64,000 nucleotides of DNA from Bolinopsis microptera. Taxonomy: Eukaryota; Ctenophora; Tentaculata; Lobata; Bolinopsidae. The stretch's first letter is position 1. Each line of letters begins with the position of its first letter. The notes beneath the pieces are model-generated. The model saw only the letters and a program-made list of their open reading frames with translations, was not told the origin of the DNA and did not search any database. The position numbers were made by a program, and so were the translations under genes. The stretch is from contig NC_087083.1 in the NCBI RefSeq assembly GCF_026151205.1, positions 13,204,944-13,268,943 on the forward strand, in the 5' to 3' direction. Below, in pieces: positions 13,101 through 21,228 of this stretch.

Positions 13101-13593
13101 TTGTCCTTCCTTGTGTCAATTGAGTCGTCGTATCAGTAGTTGTCTGTGTTGTGCTTTCTGGCGTCATCTGAGTCGTCGTATCAGTTGTCATATGTGTTGT
13201 CCTTGGCCTTTCTGTCGTCGTATCAGTTGTCGTTTGTTTGCTTGTCGTCATCGGAAGAGTCGCATAGCTAGTCCCAGTTGATTCTGAGGATGATTCTGTA
13301 TAAGAAGATGCATCTGTATAGAAGCCTACAATCTTATCTGTTGTTGTAGAGGAGCCCATTGCTGTTGAAGAGGCAACACCTGTAGTATATAATATAGAGG
13401 AAGATCCTTCAGTAGTTGAGTAATAAGAAGAGATTGGTGATGACGATGTTGTTAGTGGTGGTGTAGTTTTGGGTTTTTTGCGTCTGCTTTTATTCCCAGC
13501 TGCTGATACTGATAGGGTACAATATTGTAGAGTCAAAACCAGCACAGCTATCGCACTTGTCCCTGTAAGATGTTCGGAGTTGAGGGGGACCAT
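138..13593 (-). CDS. Giant multi-exon secreted mucin-like protein (3' end outside window)
   Basis: I assembled this gene by eye from GT/AG sites whose codon phases agree. Exons (high to low): 13593-12282, 11467-10103 (or ending 10175), 9703-9629, 9219-9066, 8919-8847, 8411-8258, 8070-7944, 7470-7345, 7034-6901, 6807-6640, 6110-5930, 5506-5397, 5029-4925, 4687-4522, 4054-3986, 2949-2637, 2422-2228, 2111-1300, 1132-1090, 878-757, 555-430, 260-138. A likely exon at 3256-3185 does not match its neighbours in phase, so a small exon is probably missed there. About 2,000 residues are visible. The start Met is followed by a hydrophobic signal-peptide-like stretch ending near VSAAG. Order: Thr-rich mucin, Gly/Pro/Tyr repeats, Cys-containing modules, acidic decapeptide repeats, globular end. 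The last donor (gtaag at 137) shows the gene continues leftward. Role is unknown; a mucus, matrix or adhesive protein is a guess. Phase continuity across about 20 junctions is the main support. Confidence 0.8.
1300..2111 (-). CDS. Exon of the giant gene: decapeptide repeat ([10 protein letters not shown])
   Basis: The exon starts after cctcag, continues the frame of the previous exon (G plus AT), codes an acidic Lys/Glu-rich lead-in with [15 protein letters not shown], and then 13 or more near-identical 30-bp units coding [10 protein letters not shown] or close variants. Variation is mostly Thr/Ser (GATE, GASE), Ser/Pro, and Val/Met. It ends at ACAGAG|gtaatt. The repeat keeps the frame open on both strands, which creates long spurious antisense frames. 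The acidic Pro/Ser/Thr composition fits an extended, possibly O-glycosylated spacer. Confidence 0.75.
2228..2949 (-). CDS. Two exons of the giant gene: Thr/Ser linker with IPKIP and a charged helix
   Basis: The exon 2949-2637 begins IHFPDPTTG, runs through a Thr/Ser/Asp stretch and then a Lys/Ile/Pro segment ([21 protein letters not shown]) ending PAVTL, with a donor CACTTTAG|gtagtg. The next exon, 2422-2228, begins [12 protein letters not shown] and holds a basic helical stretch ([12 protein letters not shown]). The G left by the first exon and AT from the second give Asp, so the phase agrees. The link to the exons at higher coordinates is uncertain because the candidate exon at 3256-3185 (with [10 protein letters not shown]) does not fit in phase. 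Confidence 0.62.
3497..3656. mobile_element. MITE with terminal inverted repeats (GTTCACATATTAC)
   Basis: An intronic segment of about 160 bp begins AAGGGGTTGTTCACATATTA and ends with the complement, TAATATGTGAACGATCCCT. The interior has two C-rich runs (a run of about 15 C near 3544 and CCCCTCCCCCC near 3608). There is no coding capacity. The termini are similar to those of the element at 13696-13866 (GGGATCGTTTACATA), so the two probably belong to one non-autonomous family. Confidence 0.65.
3905..3975. repeat. Short tandem array (gactttttaaa) beside a splice donor
   Basis: Five to six copies of an 11-13-bp unit (AGACTTTTTAAA and variants) end about 10 bases on the intron side of the donor of the exon at 3986-4054. 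It is one of several intronic arrays placed next to exon edges in this gene. Confidence 0.7.
3986..9703 (-). CDS. Exons 3-15 of the giant gene: array of Cys-containing modules with FGG..VY.K motif
   Basis: Thirteen small exons (67-181 bp) code a globular region. Recurrent signatures are [11 protein letters not shown] (exon 4), [11 protein letters not shown] (exon 8), [14 protein letters not shown] (exon 11) and [10 protein letters not shown] (exon 15). Each is set off by nearby Cys ([33 protein letters not shown]). The spacing suggests four or more copies of one module of roughly 100-150 residues, with strongly diverged copies. Short Lys/Tyr-rich strands such as VYIYYIKNW and acidic loops such as DKDGYF look like a beta-rich extracellular fold. 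I do not recognise the domain family. All junction phases agree from exon 3 to exon 15. Most introns here carry a minisatellite or MITE. Confidence 0.72.
4243..4508. repeat. 12-bp minisatellite (AATCAAGATGTG), about 22 perfect copies
   Basis: The unit is repeated without a single visible difference, which implies very recent expansion. On the gene strand the array starts about 14 bases inside the intron after the donor at 4521 (TTTTTCA|gtgagt). Because 12 is a multiple of 3 and the unit has no stop in some frames, it produces artificial 90-codon frames on both strands. It is intronic. Confidence 0.92.
5058..5341. repeat. 9-bp minisatellite (TTAAATATG) filling an intron
   Basis: About 31 copies of TTAAATATG with scattered G, C and A substitutions occupy most of the intron between the exons at 5397-5506 and 4925-5029. 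It ends roughly 30 bases from the downstream acceptor. Long LTY/MLN-type frames across it are artefacts. Confidence 0.92.
5670..5739. repeat. Long hairpin (AAGTGACCAAACAAAAGTGACC arms)
   Basis: Two near-perfect inverted arms (about 29 bp each, TCTAAGTGACCAAACAAAAG and its complement) flank a short AT-rich centre (GTTTAACTTAAAC). It is intronic and has no coding content. It is probably a small fold-back element. Confidence 0.75.
6187..6427. mobile_element. Fold-back MITE flanked by TTAA (piggyBac-type target)
   Basis: The element is an almost perfect palindrome of about 240 bp. It opens TTAACCCATTAGGGACGATA and ends with the complement, TATCGTCCCTAATGGGTTAA. Arms of about 110 bp match with only a few differences, around a centre TTTATTGGGCTTCATTATAT. 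The TTAA at each end and CCC termini fit a piggyBac-like non-autonomous element; no transposase is present. It lies inside the intron between the exons at 6640-6807 and 5930-6110. Confidence 0.78.
6505..6639. repeat. 12-bp minisatellite made of repeated splice donors (ATTATCCAG|GTA)
   Basis: On the gene strand the exon 6807-6640 ends CCCAATTATCCAG and the intron begins GTAATTATCCAGGTAATT. The junction itself is repeated about ten times, so each 12-bp unit re-creates a potential donor (CCAG|GTAATT). A copy of the exon's last bases (CACCACACCCAATTATC) is found again at the far end of the array, near 6475-6493. The exon boundary was therefore duplicated with the repeat. The first donor keeps the reading frame; two units close to it carry an extra CATC. 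Confidence 0.85.
7044..7198. repeat. 12-bp minisatellite (TTGATATAAACT) abutting a splice acceptor
   Basis: About 12 copies lie directly upstream, on the gene strand, of the acceptor of the exon at 6901-7034. The last repeat unit runs into the pyrimidine-rich tcttcttcag acceptor within about ten bases. Intronic. Confidence 0.9.
8482..8826. repeat. 9-bp minisatellite (TTGCATAGT) beside a splice donor
   Basis: About 38 copies with a few substitutions (TTGTATAGT, TTGCACAGT, ATGCATAGT). On the gene strand the array starts about 20 bases after the donor AAATAAG|gtgagt of the exon at 8847-8919. The Leu-His-Ser reading frame it generates on the plus strand is spurious. Confidence 0.92.
10103..11467 (-). 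CDS. Exon 2 of the giant gene: Gly/Pro/Tyr (PGTYGP) repeat region
   Basis: The acceptor (ttttcag at 11468 upward) opens a frame of GTAS/GTGTAS motifs followed by about 50 copies of PPGTYG or TPGSTY hexa- to nonapeptides. One block, starting with the motif YTGG(I/T), occurs twice, so the exon has grown by both small-unit and larger duplications. The composition resembles elastomeric or cement-type structural proteins; no true Gly-X-Y collagen register is kept. Three donors fit the phase needed by the next exon: after 10175 (ACAG|gtgatg), after 10103 (CCAG|gttttt), and one near 10076. I give the second; the first matches the consensus best. The frame otherwise stops at about 10062. Confidence 0.72.
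11976..12064. mobile_element. Dispersed MITE-like element, inverted copy
   Basis: Reads TACCTGGGGACCCCAGGCTA, TTATGTTCATAAACATAATA, GATTCGGCGGAATGACAGGC and TGAGCGCCGCCCAGTAA. It is the reverse complement of the copy at 19248-19358. It lies in intron 1 of the giant gene. Confidence 0.7.
12282..13593 (-). CDS. Exon 1 of the giant gene: signal peptide and TTQTTTDTT mucin tract
   Basis: The exon opens with MVPLNSEHL, then a hydrophobic run (AIAVLVLTL) typical of a signal peptide, then a basic patch (KSRRKKPK) and Ser/Thr-rich sequence. Residues about 120-350 repeat TTQTTTDTT units alternating with QLTPER and KETTQ. Such sequence is normally densely O-glycosylated. A Ser/Glu run (SESTSES) follows. 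The exon ends at a strong donor (CGAAAG|gtgagc) and leaves one base, G, which joins GT of the next exon to make Gly. Reading past the donor gives only a few more codons before a stop at 12238, so an intron-retained form would be a short mucin. Confidence 0.8.
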
Positions 13594-13612
13594 GACAAGG
13601 TGGTGGAGAGTG

Positions 13613-13657
13613 TGACGTCACTGTTGGAGTGTGACGTCACTGTAGAGTGTGACGTCA
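13613..13657 (-). promoter_or_regulatory. Three CRE (TGACGTCA) sites upstream of the giant gene
   Basis: Perfect palindromic CREs lie at 13613-13620, 13632-13639 and 13650-13657, spaced 18-19 bp apart in a small tandem repeat, 20-65 bp upstream of the ATG at 13593. CREB/ATF-family bZIP factors bind this 8-mer. The position suggests a core or proximal promoter with a very short 5' UTR, or a transcribed leader. Regulation by CREB/ATF is inferred. Confidence 0.6.
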
Positions 13658-13695
13658 CTGGTGATTGATTGAATTTGAGGACATCGGATCGACCA

Positions 13696-13866
13696 GGGAT
13701 CGTTTACATAATACTACGTTATCATATTGTGGCCATTAAAAAACCCCATCCTTAGACCCACTTTTTATGTATAGTTATCGTTTGCAAATTATACAGATTG
13801 GTAATTTTGGAACCCTTATATTTCCTTCAAGATAACGTAGTAATATCAAATATGTGAAACGATCCC
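13696..13866. mobile_element. MITE with inverted termini (GGGATCGTTTACATA)
   Basis: The 171-bp segment starts GGGATCGTTTACATAATACT and ends with a complementary AATATGTGAAACGATCCC; ACGTTATC/GATAACGT extends the match inward. It sits about 100 bp upstream of the giant gene's start, so it may border that promoter. It shares its outer bases with the intronic element at 3497-3656. Confidence 0.65.
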
Positions 13867-15107
13867 ACTCATCGACAGAGAGATGGTGTTGAGATTTCAC
13901 CGCTGACGACATGACAAGCAACGCATGATTACGATAAATATCAACTACAAAACGAGTTGTACCAAGTCGAACTGCACAAAAAAGATTACAACAAACCAAA
14001 AACCGAAAAATCGATTTACGTTTTATACGACAGAACGAAAATTGTATCAAATGAAGTTTACGACAAAACGAATGTTCGTACGACATAGAAACACTTATAC
14101 TGGATATCAATTTAAATGATCATGATTCGTGAAATTTATTTGCGACAAAAATTAGGTTAGAACTTTATGTCGTCATAGATGCAAATTTGTTATCATTGGT
14201 AGGCAGGCACCGGGGCACGAGCATTTGGATAAATTTAAATACATCACGGCGAATCAATTATCATATCTATCGATTGATAAACGAATAAAAACTTATACGT
14301 TCATCCTATAAAGATTTTAACCTATAAAAGGTTTAAGGTTTTTTAATCTGATGATTTTAAAAAAACTAACCGGGTTCATAGAAAAACGACGGAGTAGGAG
14401 AAGAAGTCGTATCCTTTATCTGAAAGTGTGTCTCATTGTGGTTTTTCAATAGTATTAAATATATAAATTCGACTGCCTTGAAGGTCGAAGTATGCCAGTT
14501 AAAATGGTTACCAGCTTTTTGTATGCCTGCCTTTAGTTTATATTGCCTGCCTTTGGTAATTGCTACGTATGTGAAAGTGAAATGTGAAAGTGAAATAACA
14601 AACCTGGATCGCGAGCAGTAACAGGACTCCTGAAAAGTTTTACTATCAAATTAATAAACTTTATACTGAGATCAATTGTTTTTATGTATAATGTTCATTC
14701 AACTTCACAGTTGTGAATCTTACAGGTGTCCGGGTGTCCCTATAAAAGCAATTTGAAGGTATACATATAATAAGCGTGTGACTGAGAATTCAAAAACCCT
14801 CAAAAGCTTCCCTCAGGGTTCAGATCAACTTTTGGTAATCAGTTTGGTGTATTATTGATCTTCCTCACCGAATGCCCCACCATTCTCGCACCACATTCCA
14901 TGAAATCTAATATCATTACCAGAAAACATGTTTATCAACGTCAGCATTTTTAACTGTGCTACACAACTTTAGACTAAACAAAGCTGAGAAAACGGGATAT
15001 TTCACAATATGTTACCTATTTAGTGCCATATATAGTACGTGGCCAAACAATTTTCTACCCTTTCCACTTTTGTCAATCTGTTAAGTTAACTTTGTTCGCA
15101 ACGAGAC
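13867..15107. other. Intergenic, no gene recognised
   Basis: AT-rich sequence between the divergent giant gene and the PAN/ShKT gene. I see no convincing exon on either strand; open frames here are short and lack splice or homology support. The divergent arrangement means both promoters should lie in or near it. Confidence 0.5.
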
Positions 15108-16821
15108 ATGCAGGTACATTGGCTTTCATTGTTTAGTCTCCTCATCAGTCTCAGTTATCAGTCAGATAGAGGTTGGTGAATAGTTTCAAAATTATCAACA
15201 TTTAAATAAATTCTTAAAAATCTTTTCAGTGCACAAGAGTTAAGCAAATTTGAAAATGAACCGATTATATTTATGACTGGCATAAAATTGAGAATGTCAA
15301 TGCGTGATCTTGTTCTTCTGTACAACGTAAGGATTAAAACACTTTTGTACATTTTACAAACTACAATTTGTGTATATTTCAGATGACAAATGCCTGCTTG
15401 AAAACATGGATTTAGGCGGGGGCACCATCGCCCGAGTAAAGGGCGTCACCTCCACATTTAGCTGCATTAAACTCTGCACGGAGGACTCTAGCTGTCAAGC
15501 GATTGTGTGGATTACCCGAACTGAGATGTGTCTACTTAAAGGAGCCTACCCGGAACACCTTACCAATACCACGTGGGTTGCTCTACCAGATGGAGGGGCC
15601 GGGGTGGTGGTATTCATGAACTGCATGGAGGCATCAAACATTGCTATGGCAACTATACAGGAGGTGGAACAAAGGAAGATGGAGGAGGGCGTCGCTGAAG
15701 AAGAAGGAAATAAGCTGATTGAGACAAACTCAACAGAAAATCCTACTGAAATAATCGATGAAGAAGATGAAGAAGGAGAAGAAGCGGAAAATAAAGAAGA
15801 GACAGGCTCAACAGATATACCCACTTCAGAATGGATAGATCAGGAAAATCCTACTGAAATAATTGATGAAGATGAAGAACAAGACGAGGAAGAAAGCTTT
15901 CGGGGTGACGGAAGAAAAACTGTGCAAGCTCAAGATGTAGAAACAGAAGTTATCCGCGTAATCCACGTAGACGAAACCCCAGTGGGTGGTGGTGGTGCTG
16001 GCAACAACTTTCAAATTCCTCCCCAGGGTTGGTCTTACAACCCTCATCAGTCTATAGAGTGGGTACAGTCAATGTTGGAGCCTGTGTTCTCTTGGTGGTC
16101 CTGGTCTAAAAGCAACTTTGGAGAGAGTGGAGAGGAGGGCACGGCTTTTACTCCGTTAACCTCAACTTATCCAACCTCATCTTCCTCATCTTCATCTTCC
16201 TCATCTTCATCTTCCTCATCTTCCTCATCTTCCTCATCTTCCTCATCTTCCTCATCTTCCTTATCTTCCTCATCTTCCTCATCAACGTCAACATCACCCA
16301 CCAGCAGCACCTCCAGCGGTTCTACTTCCTTCAACTCCAATCCTTCCCTGAACAATCCAATTCGTGACAATCTTCTAGAAATCTTCAAATCAGTCCAGTA
16401 CTGGACTCTCACATCTGTCCGAGACATATTCGTTGCGATCGGCCAAGCAGCGAGCGATAATTCTGTAGTAGATCGCGGCAATGATACTGGCGATGATGAC
16501 TGTGTAGACAGTGCCAGATCATGCGGATCCCACTTGTGCGACGTGGAGGTGACAGCCAACATGTGCAAGAAATCGTGCGGAATTTGTCCCTCCCCTGGTG
16601 AATCCTGTCGGAACATGTACTCGGATACGTACTGCTCATTTTCGGAGGGCATGGGATACTGCAAGCACAGGGAGATTGCAGCAAACTGCAAGAAGTCCTG
16701 CGGGATATGTCCAGAAAACTGTGAGGATACGGACAGTGAGTTTTGTGAGATGTACGGGAGATTTCACTGCTGGAATGAGGATGTTAGGAACTTGTGTTCT
16801 AAATCCTGCTTTTTGTGCTAA
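15108..16821 (+). CDS. Secreted PAN/Apple-domain protein with three ShKT domains
   Basis: Exon 1 (15108-15171) codes a signal peptide, MQVHWLSLFSLLISLSYQS, and ends at a donor (GATAGAG|gttggt). The second exon starts at 15383 after tttcag; G plus AT makes Asp, and the frame runs to a stop at 16821, giving about 500 residues. Residues about 22-105 form a PAN/Apple-like domain (CLLENMD, CIKLC, SSCQAIVW, MCLLKG, FMNC). A Glu/Asp-rich stretch and a run of about 30 Ser follow. The C-terminus has three ShKT motifs, each with six Cys and ending CKKSCGIC, CKKSCGIC and CSKSCFLC. PAN domains bind protein or sugar, and ShKT domains are frequent in cnidarian secreted proteins and proteases; no protease is present here. 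Toxin activity cannot be assumed. Confidence 0.85.
16174..16283 (+). repeat. Coding TCC/TCA/TCT microsatellite (poly-Ser)
   Basis: Ser codons repeat as (TCTTCCTCA) nonamers with one Leu interruption. The tract links the acidic part and the ShKT part of the protein and is likely length-polymorphic. Confidence 0.85.
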
Positions 16822-18280
16822 ATGTTGTTGGACTTTACTGGTGGGAAGGTTATATAATAATTGTCTTCCATTTTGCAAGAAATATTAACTTAACCTCCAT
16901 ATATTCAAGTTATCTCATTTAGAATGGTTATTGCAAATGGGAAAGTTATGGTTTAAAACTTTATTTGGAATTTTAGCACGGTATTATGAGGTTGGTAATA
17001 AAAGAGCAGCAATGGTATAATTATAATGTTTAAATATTTAGACTTACCTAAAACCCAATTCATCCCTGCAAGACTTGCTTAACTTGAATTAATCGCTATT
17101 CAATCTCCAACGATGTATGAACGATGTCAAAGAAAATCGGTACAACAATAATAGTAACTACATTAAAATGAAATGAAAGGTCTGGAGCGATAAGTCACGT
17201 GGTCACGTGATCAGTTACTAGAAGTGTTAATGGGGATGGCCGAGCGGTTACCTAGGCTGTTCTCAGAGGACGCAGAAGTATTGACAAGCATTAGCAGGAC
17301 CAGCCCAGGTTCCTTCGTCAGTTTCCCGACCACGTGAACGATTGTCATGGTAACATAGAGAATAATATTGGAGATTGAGGAATAGCATCCAATCAGTTTG
17401 GAGAGCGATATGTCCAGCATGGAAACAAGACAAACAGATGATGCCATAGAGAGTAATTGAAAATTTATCACTTTCGTTCTTTGTCCCTACGATCGAGGAC
17501 ACTTTACTTTCAAATAATAGAAGTTCAAATTGTGTCCACGAGCATATTGACAAAGACATAAAGACTTAACTATAATACAACAAATCAGGGTGTCCAAATC
17601 ACTTTCTCTTTGGAAAGTCTATATTGGATTTTTAGTACACCTTTCCTTAATGAGATGCTTATTCTTGTAGGTAGTAATCTGGTATTCTCAAATTATGAGT
17701 AATTTTTATATTTCTTATGTTATTTAAAAAAGCTACATCATACATAGCATGAATCCAACAAAGTGTCCAAAGATCCACGCACTCGACAAATAAATTTGTC
17801 CAGAAATAAAAACTCCTCTGTCGAACTTCAGTACGTGCAAACTAAAATCCATGCAGCGTAATTTAGTTCGACAGAGTCGAATTTGGTTTGTCAAACTAGA
17901 GTACGTGTCTAAATGTGGTGCGTGTCGAACTAAAGTACGTGTGCCATGTCGAAACGTTGAAATTCGTGTTCTTGCTGGATAAGTTTGCAAATCATCGAGA
18001 GGCTGAGCCGAGCCCCTTATTTCGATGTGAACTGATAGTGATAAGGCGCCAGCACGACGTGGATCCCTTTATTAGCACAGTAAGATTTCAATATAAATTT
18101 TCTTTCATACCTCGAACTACGTCATGGAGAGATACGGCTGTTTGATGTTTGATGAGTATTAGTAATGGTATTTTGATCCATAGTAACCATGACAACGGCT
18201 TGTATTGATTTATATCTATCATTAAATGCAGTATCTGGTCCTCAGAGCATGAATTTTTTAGTGTCCCTGTCCACTGTCAA
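16822..18280. other. Intergenic; short inverted repeats, no gene recognised
   Basis: The first 150 bases are presumably 3' UTR of the ShKT gene. A segment at about 17815-17945 has several direct and inverted copies of GTCGAACTAAAGTACGTG-like sequence, which looks like MITE debris. No exon chain is visible. Confidence 0.45.
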
Positions 18281-18283
18281 GTG

Positions 18284-18784
18284 TCACGTCCCTACGTCCG
18301 GCCCTACGTCCCTACGTCCCTACGTCCCTACGTCCCTACGTCCCTACGTCCCTACGTCCCTACGTCCCTACGTCCCTACGTCCCTACGTCCCTACGTCCC
18401 TACGGCCCTACGTCCCTACGTCCGTACACGTCCCAGGACCGTCGACGAGTCCAACTCGGCGCGCGTCCTGGTAGGTTATAAACCTACAAGTCCCTACATG
18501 TCCCTACACGTCCCTACGTCCTTTTAGGTTCATAACCTACAAGGACACCCGCCGAGTTGGACTCGTCGACGGTCCTAATATTTGAAACAAATATTTTACT
18601 ATCACGAGTATAATCACCCGGCCCGTTAACTACGTCCCTACGTCCCTACGTCCCTACGTCCCTACGTCCCTACGTCCCTACGTCTCTACGTCCCTACGTC
18701 CCTACGACCCTACGTCCCTTGCTTTGATTCACTATAGATGTCAAACCTTTGCAGGCCAGCGAGGTCCAGTGGTCCCTACGTCCC
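18284..18784. repeat. 8-bp minisatellite (CCCTACGT) in two blocks
   Basis: About 17 copies lie at 18291-18425 and about 12 at 18630-18720, with scattered single copies to 18784. Variants include CCCTACAT and CCCTACAC. The blocks are separated by a pair of inverted copies of a dispersed element containing GTCGACGAGTCCAACTCGG. The Pro-Tyr-Val frames are artefacts of the repeat. Confidence 0.9.
18431..18625. repeat. Two inverted copies of a dispersed element (GGACCGTCGACGAGTCC)
   Basis: The first copy reads GGACCGTCGACGAGTCCAAC then GGCGCGCGTCCTGGTAGGTT and AAACCTACA. The second is the reverse complement, extended by AACAAATATTTTAC and CACGAGTATAATCACCC. Minisatellite units lie between them. 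Similar copies occur at 18958-19060 and 19725-19812, so this is a local repeat family. Confidence 0.75.
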
Positions 18785-18792
18785 TACATCTA

Positions 18793-18857
18793 CTGAGCGG
18801 CGCTTGCAGCCTGTCATTCCGCTAAAAATTAAATAGCCTGGGGTCCCTAGGTAAATA
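18793..18857. repeat. Dispersed element copy, short (CAGCCTGTCATTCCG)
   Basis: It starts ACTGAGCGGCGCTTGCAGCC, runs through TGTCATTCCGC and ends AGCCTGGGGTCCCTAGGTAAA. The ends match the copies at 11976-12064 (inverse orientation) and 19248-19358, with a shortened interior. Confidence 0.7.
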
Positions 18858-18957
18858 TTTTACAAATATATCACTCCCGTTATTCGTTAATAATTGTTTT
18901 GTAGCGCAAGTAGCGTAAGTAGCGCAAGCCGCTATTTCTTTGCTACACGTTGTGTTT

Positions 18958-19060
18958 GTAGGTTTACAACTTACCAGGACGCGCGCCGAGTTGGACTCGT
19001 CGACGGTCCTATATATATATGGAACAGATATTTTACGAGTAACACCCGTTTATAACGTTC
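18958..19060. repeat. Dispersed element copy (GCGCCGAGTTGGACTCGTCG)
   Basis: Reads GTAGGTTTACAACTTACCAG, GACGCGCGCCGAGTTGGACT, CGTCGACGGTCCT, then ATATATGGAACAGATATTTT and ACGAGTAACACCCG. It matches the inverted copy at 19725-19812 almost throughout. Confidence 0.7.
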
Positions 19061-19247
19061 GCGTTGTGTGCACTCCGGCCGCCGCACGAAAAGGTGTTAT
19101 AACGTGTATCAACGCTCAGCTCTTCTCGAAATATAATAAATTTCCCGACCTATAGTGGAAGCTGTGCAAAGTGTTAATATACGTTATATACGGATACCTA
19201 TGTAAACTGTAAACGCCAATTTTGTATGTGCGGTATGCCAAAATTTA

Positions 19248-19358
19248 CTGAGCGGCGCTCAGCCTGTCATTCCGCCGAATCTTTAATTATTCGGCGGAAT
19301 AGAGATGTTTATGAACATCAAACATAATTGATGATAGCCTGGGGTCCCCAGGTAAACC
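19248..19358. mobile_element. Dispersed MITE-like element, longest copy
   Basis: The copy reads ACTGAGCGGCGCTCAGCCTG, TCATTCCGCCGAATCTTTAA, an internal inverted TTCGGCGGAAT, TTATGAACAT, and ATAGCCTGGGGTCCCCAGGT. The 11976-12064 copy matches it in reverse complement. A hairpin around CCGCCGAAT/ATTCGGCGG is internal to the element. Confidence 0.7.
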
Positions 19359-19724
19359 AAAATTTGAAATTGTTGTATTGTGTATAAAAACTTTATTTTA
19401 CAGGCTTTTTTCTTGTACGTACAGGATTTTATCAGTCGAAGATGTTCAGCTGTTTCAAATTTCTGGTTAGAGCAATGCAAGCGTTAGGGCTTTAGTTAAA
19501 GCAAGTCCATGATTGCTAACGAGCATTTGTTGTTTTAACCATGTTTTGAAGTATTAAATATCTTAATCATTAATTTATAAATTTTTTAATCGGAACGAAT
19601 TAATTAATATTTGATTATTTATTCGGTAGTTTAGTCTGATATTGGTATTGATATTGTTGTTATTAAATGTTGACCATTAATGGTCTGGCCCGGCGCGCGC
19701 TACATTTCGAGAAGAAAGCGTTAA

Positions 19725-19812
19725 CGGGTGATACTCGTAAAATATCTGTTCCATATATTGGACCGTCGACGAGTCCAACTCGGCGCGCGTCCTGGTAGGT
19801 TGTAAACCTACA
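19725..19812. repeat. Dispersed element copy (inverted)
   Basis: Reads GGGTGATACTCGTAAAATAT, CTGTTCCATATATTGGACCG, TCGACGAGTCCAACTCGGCG, CGCGTCCTGGTAGGTTGTAA. It is the complement of the 18958-19060 copy; TTAACG precedes it, where CCGTTTATAACG follows the other. Neighbouring GGCGCGCGCTAC is repeated on both sides (19691 and 19821), which may mark the edge of a longer unit. Confidence 0.68.
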
Positions 19813-19829
19813 AAGAAAGCGGCGCGCGC

Positions 19830-20990
19830 TACTTCGAAGAAATTTATAAGAGTAACATCCGTCAAATTGAATGAAGCTAACTCCAGACATAAATAATATA
19901 ACTTCTTTTAACAACGGGACTTGGAGTATAAACGACCAAGTTTGCATAAATTTCTATCCAACCAAGAATTCAGGATCGGAGGCGCGCAAAGGTGGGTGCG
20001 TAAACTTTATGGTCGTAAACTTTCGATCCTGTATCACCCTGGATTTAGGTAGTGCGCCATCGACAGTGAGCCGCGCGTGCCGACTGTAGGATGGTTTAAG
20101 GTTTTTTAGCGCTAATTTCGGCCAGCACAATTTTCTTCAAACAAATAGATATTAAGTATCCTTCCCGACCTCCGATTGCAACAAAAATTGGTAAGCTTAC
20201 TCATCGACTTACAAGGAAAGTGTCCGAAAAGTTTTAAGCATATCCAACCATCAAACATTATGTTACAGCTAAAGGCAGCGAATTTTGCCCCATTTTGATC
20301 ACTATATATCAACTCCGATATCCATCAAATTTTTCAGACAGTTGTAAAAGCCCTATTGGAAGGTCGTCGCCAATTTTCAGAATGAATTCATTCAAGGAAC
20401 TGAAGATATATCCAAATAATACGACAAAAATCAACAAATTTGGTCAAATTTGGTCAAATTACGCGACTTTTACAGCTAATTTTGCTCCAAAAGCCGCGCA
20501 CCATCGAATATGGCACCTAGGCGAAACTCACTGATCTTTCCAAAAAGGTATGACAAATTTGGTATTGTGAAAATTCTCACAGTCTCTAGAAAACAATGGT
20601 ACAAACATTTTTAAAATCCGAGCAAGTTTATTTTTATGGTGCACCCCCTACTGGATTCTTTTGTATCACGTTGCGACCCCCACATGGTCCTGACGATACA
20701 GGGGAGCCGCGCACTCGTGCGCGGCGGGTCATACAACGTATGACAAGGATTCTTTTCGACGTATCTTTGTAAACGGTATATACCTTCTAGTCAATCTCTT
20801 GCTACTCCAAGTCCCCTAGGATATCTGATCTAAAGTTCGTGCTAGTTATATATGCAATATGTTTTTGTCTGCTTTAATTGATACTAAATAAAGTTGTTGT
20901 TTTCTTGAAATTATTGTTTTCTTGATTTTCATAACGAACGTTCCCATACTCCAATGAGTATGTACACTAGCCATGAGAGACAGAAGAAAA
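19830..20990. other. Gene-poor region with a GC-rich hairpin
   Basis: No exon is convincing. At 20706-20725 there is a perfect 9-bp-stem hairpin, GCCGCGCAC-TC-GTGCGCGGC. GGATTCTTTT and GTATGACAA(A/G) are repeated nearby, so a decayed element is likely. Confidence 0.4.
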
Positions 20991-20991
20991 A

Positions 20992-21228
20992 ATGTACAAC
21001 AAAAGAATTGTTGAAGTAGAACATGGAACATTTACACCAATAGTCCTATCAACAGCAGGTGGAATGGGAAGAGAAGCAAATATTTTCTTCAAAAGTTAGC
21101 TGATAAACTATCTAGAAAATCAGGTCAAAGATACAGTGAGGCGATGAATTTTAACAGGAAAAGAATAAGATTTGACTCATAAAGAACAACAATTATTGCT
21201 CTTAGAGGAGAAAGAGGGATAAAAAGTG
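20992..21228 (+). pseudogene. Broken retroelement-type C-terminal fragment
   Basis: The frame starts YNKRIVEVEHGTFTPIVLST, continues GGMGREANIFFK, shifts by one base near 21098, and resumes with KLADKLSRKSGQRYSEAMNF. A stop (TAA at about 21180) interrupts the last part, followed by ALRGERG. The pattern (EVEHGTFTPxVxSxxGGMG, FxKxLAxxLSxK, IxRxxF, xxLRG) recurs at the ends of many invertebrate transposon polyprotein fragments. The exact element class is from memory and not certain. Confidence 0.6.

Noticed and set aside
12528..13139. Ser/Leu-rich plus-strand frame opposite the mucin exon
   Set aside because: Antisense shadow of the TTQTTTDTT repeats.
15546..16691. Minus-strand Ser- and Glu-rich frames opposite the PAN/ShKT gene
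   Set aside because: Antisense shadows; the plus frame has Cys patterns of known domains.
17230..17276. tRNA gene suggested by GATGGCCGAGCGG (A-box-like)
   Set aside because: No B box or acceptor pairing follows; only a short chance or decayed match.
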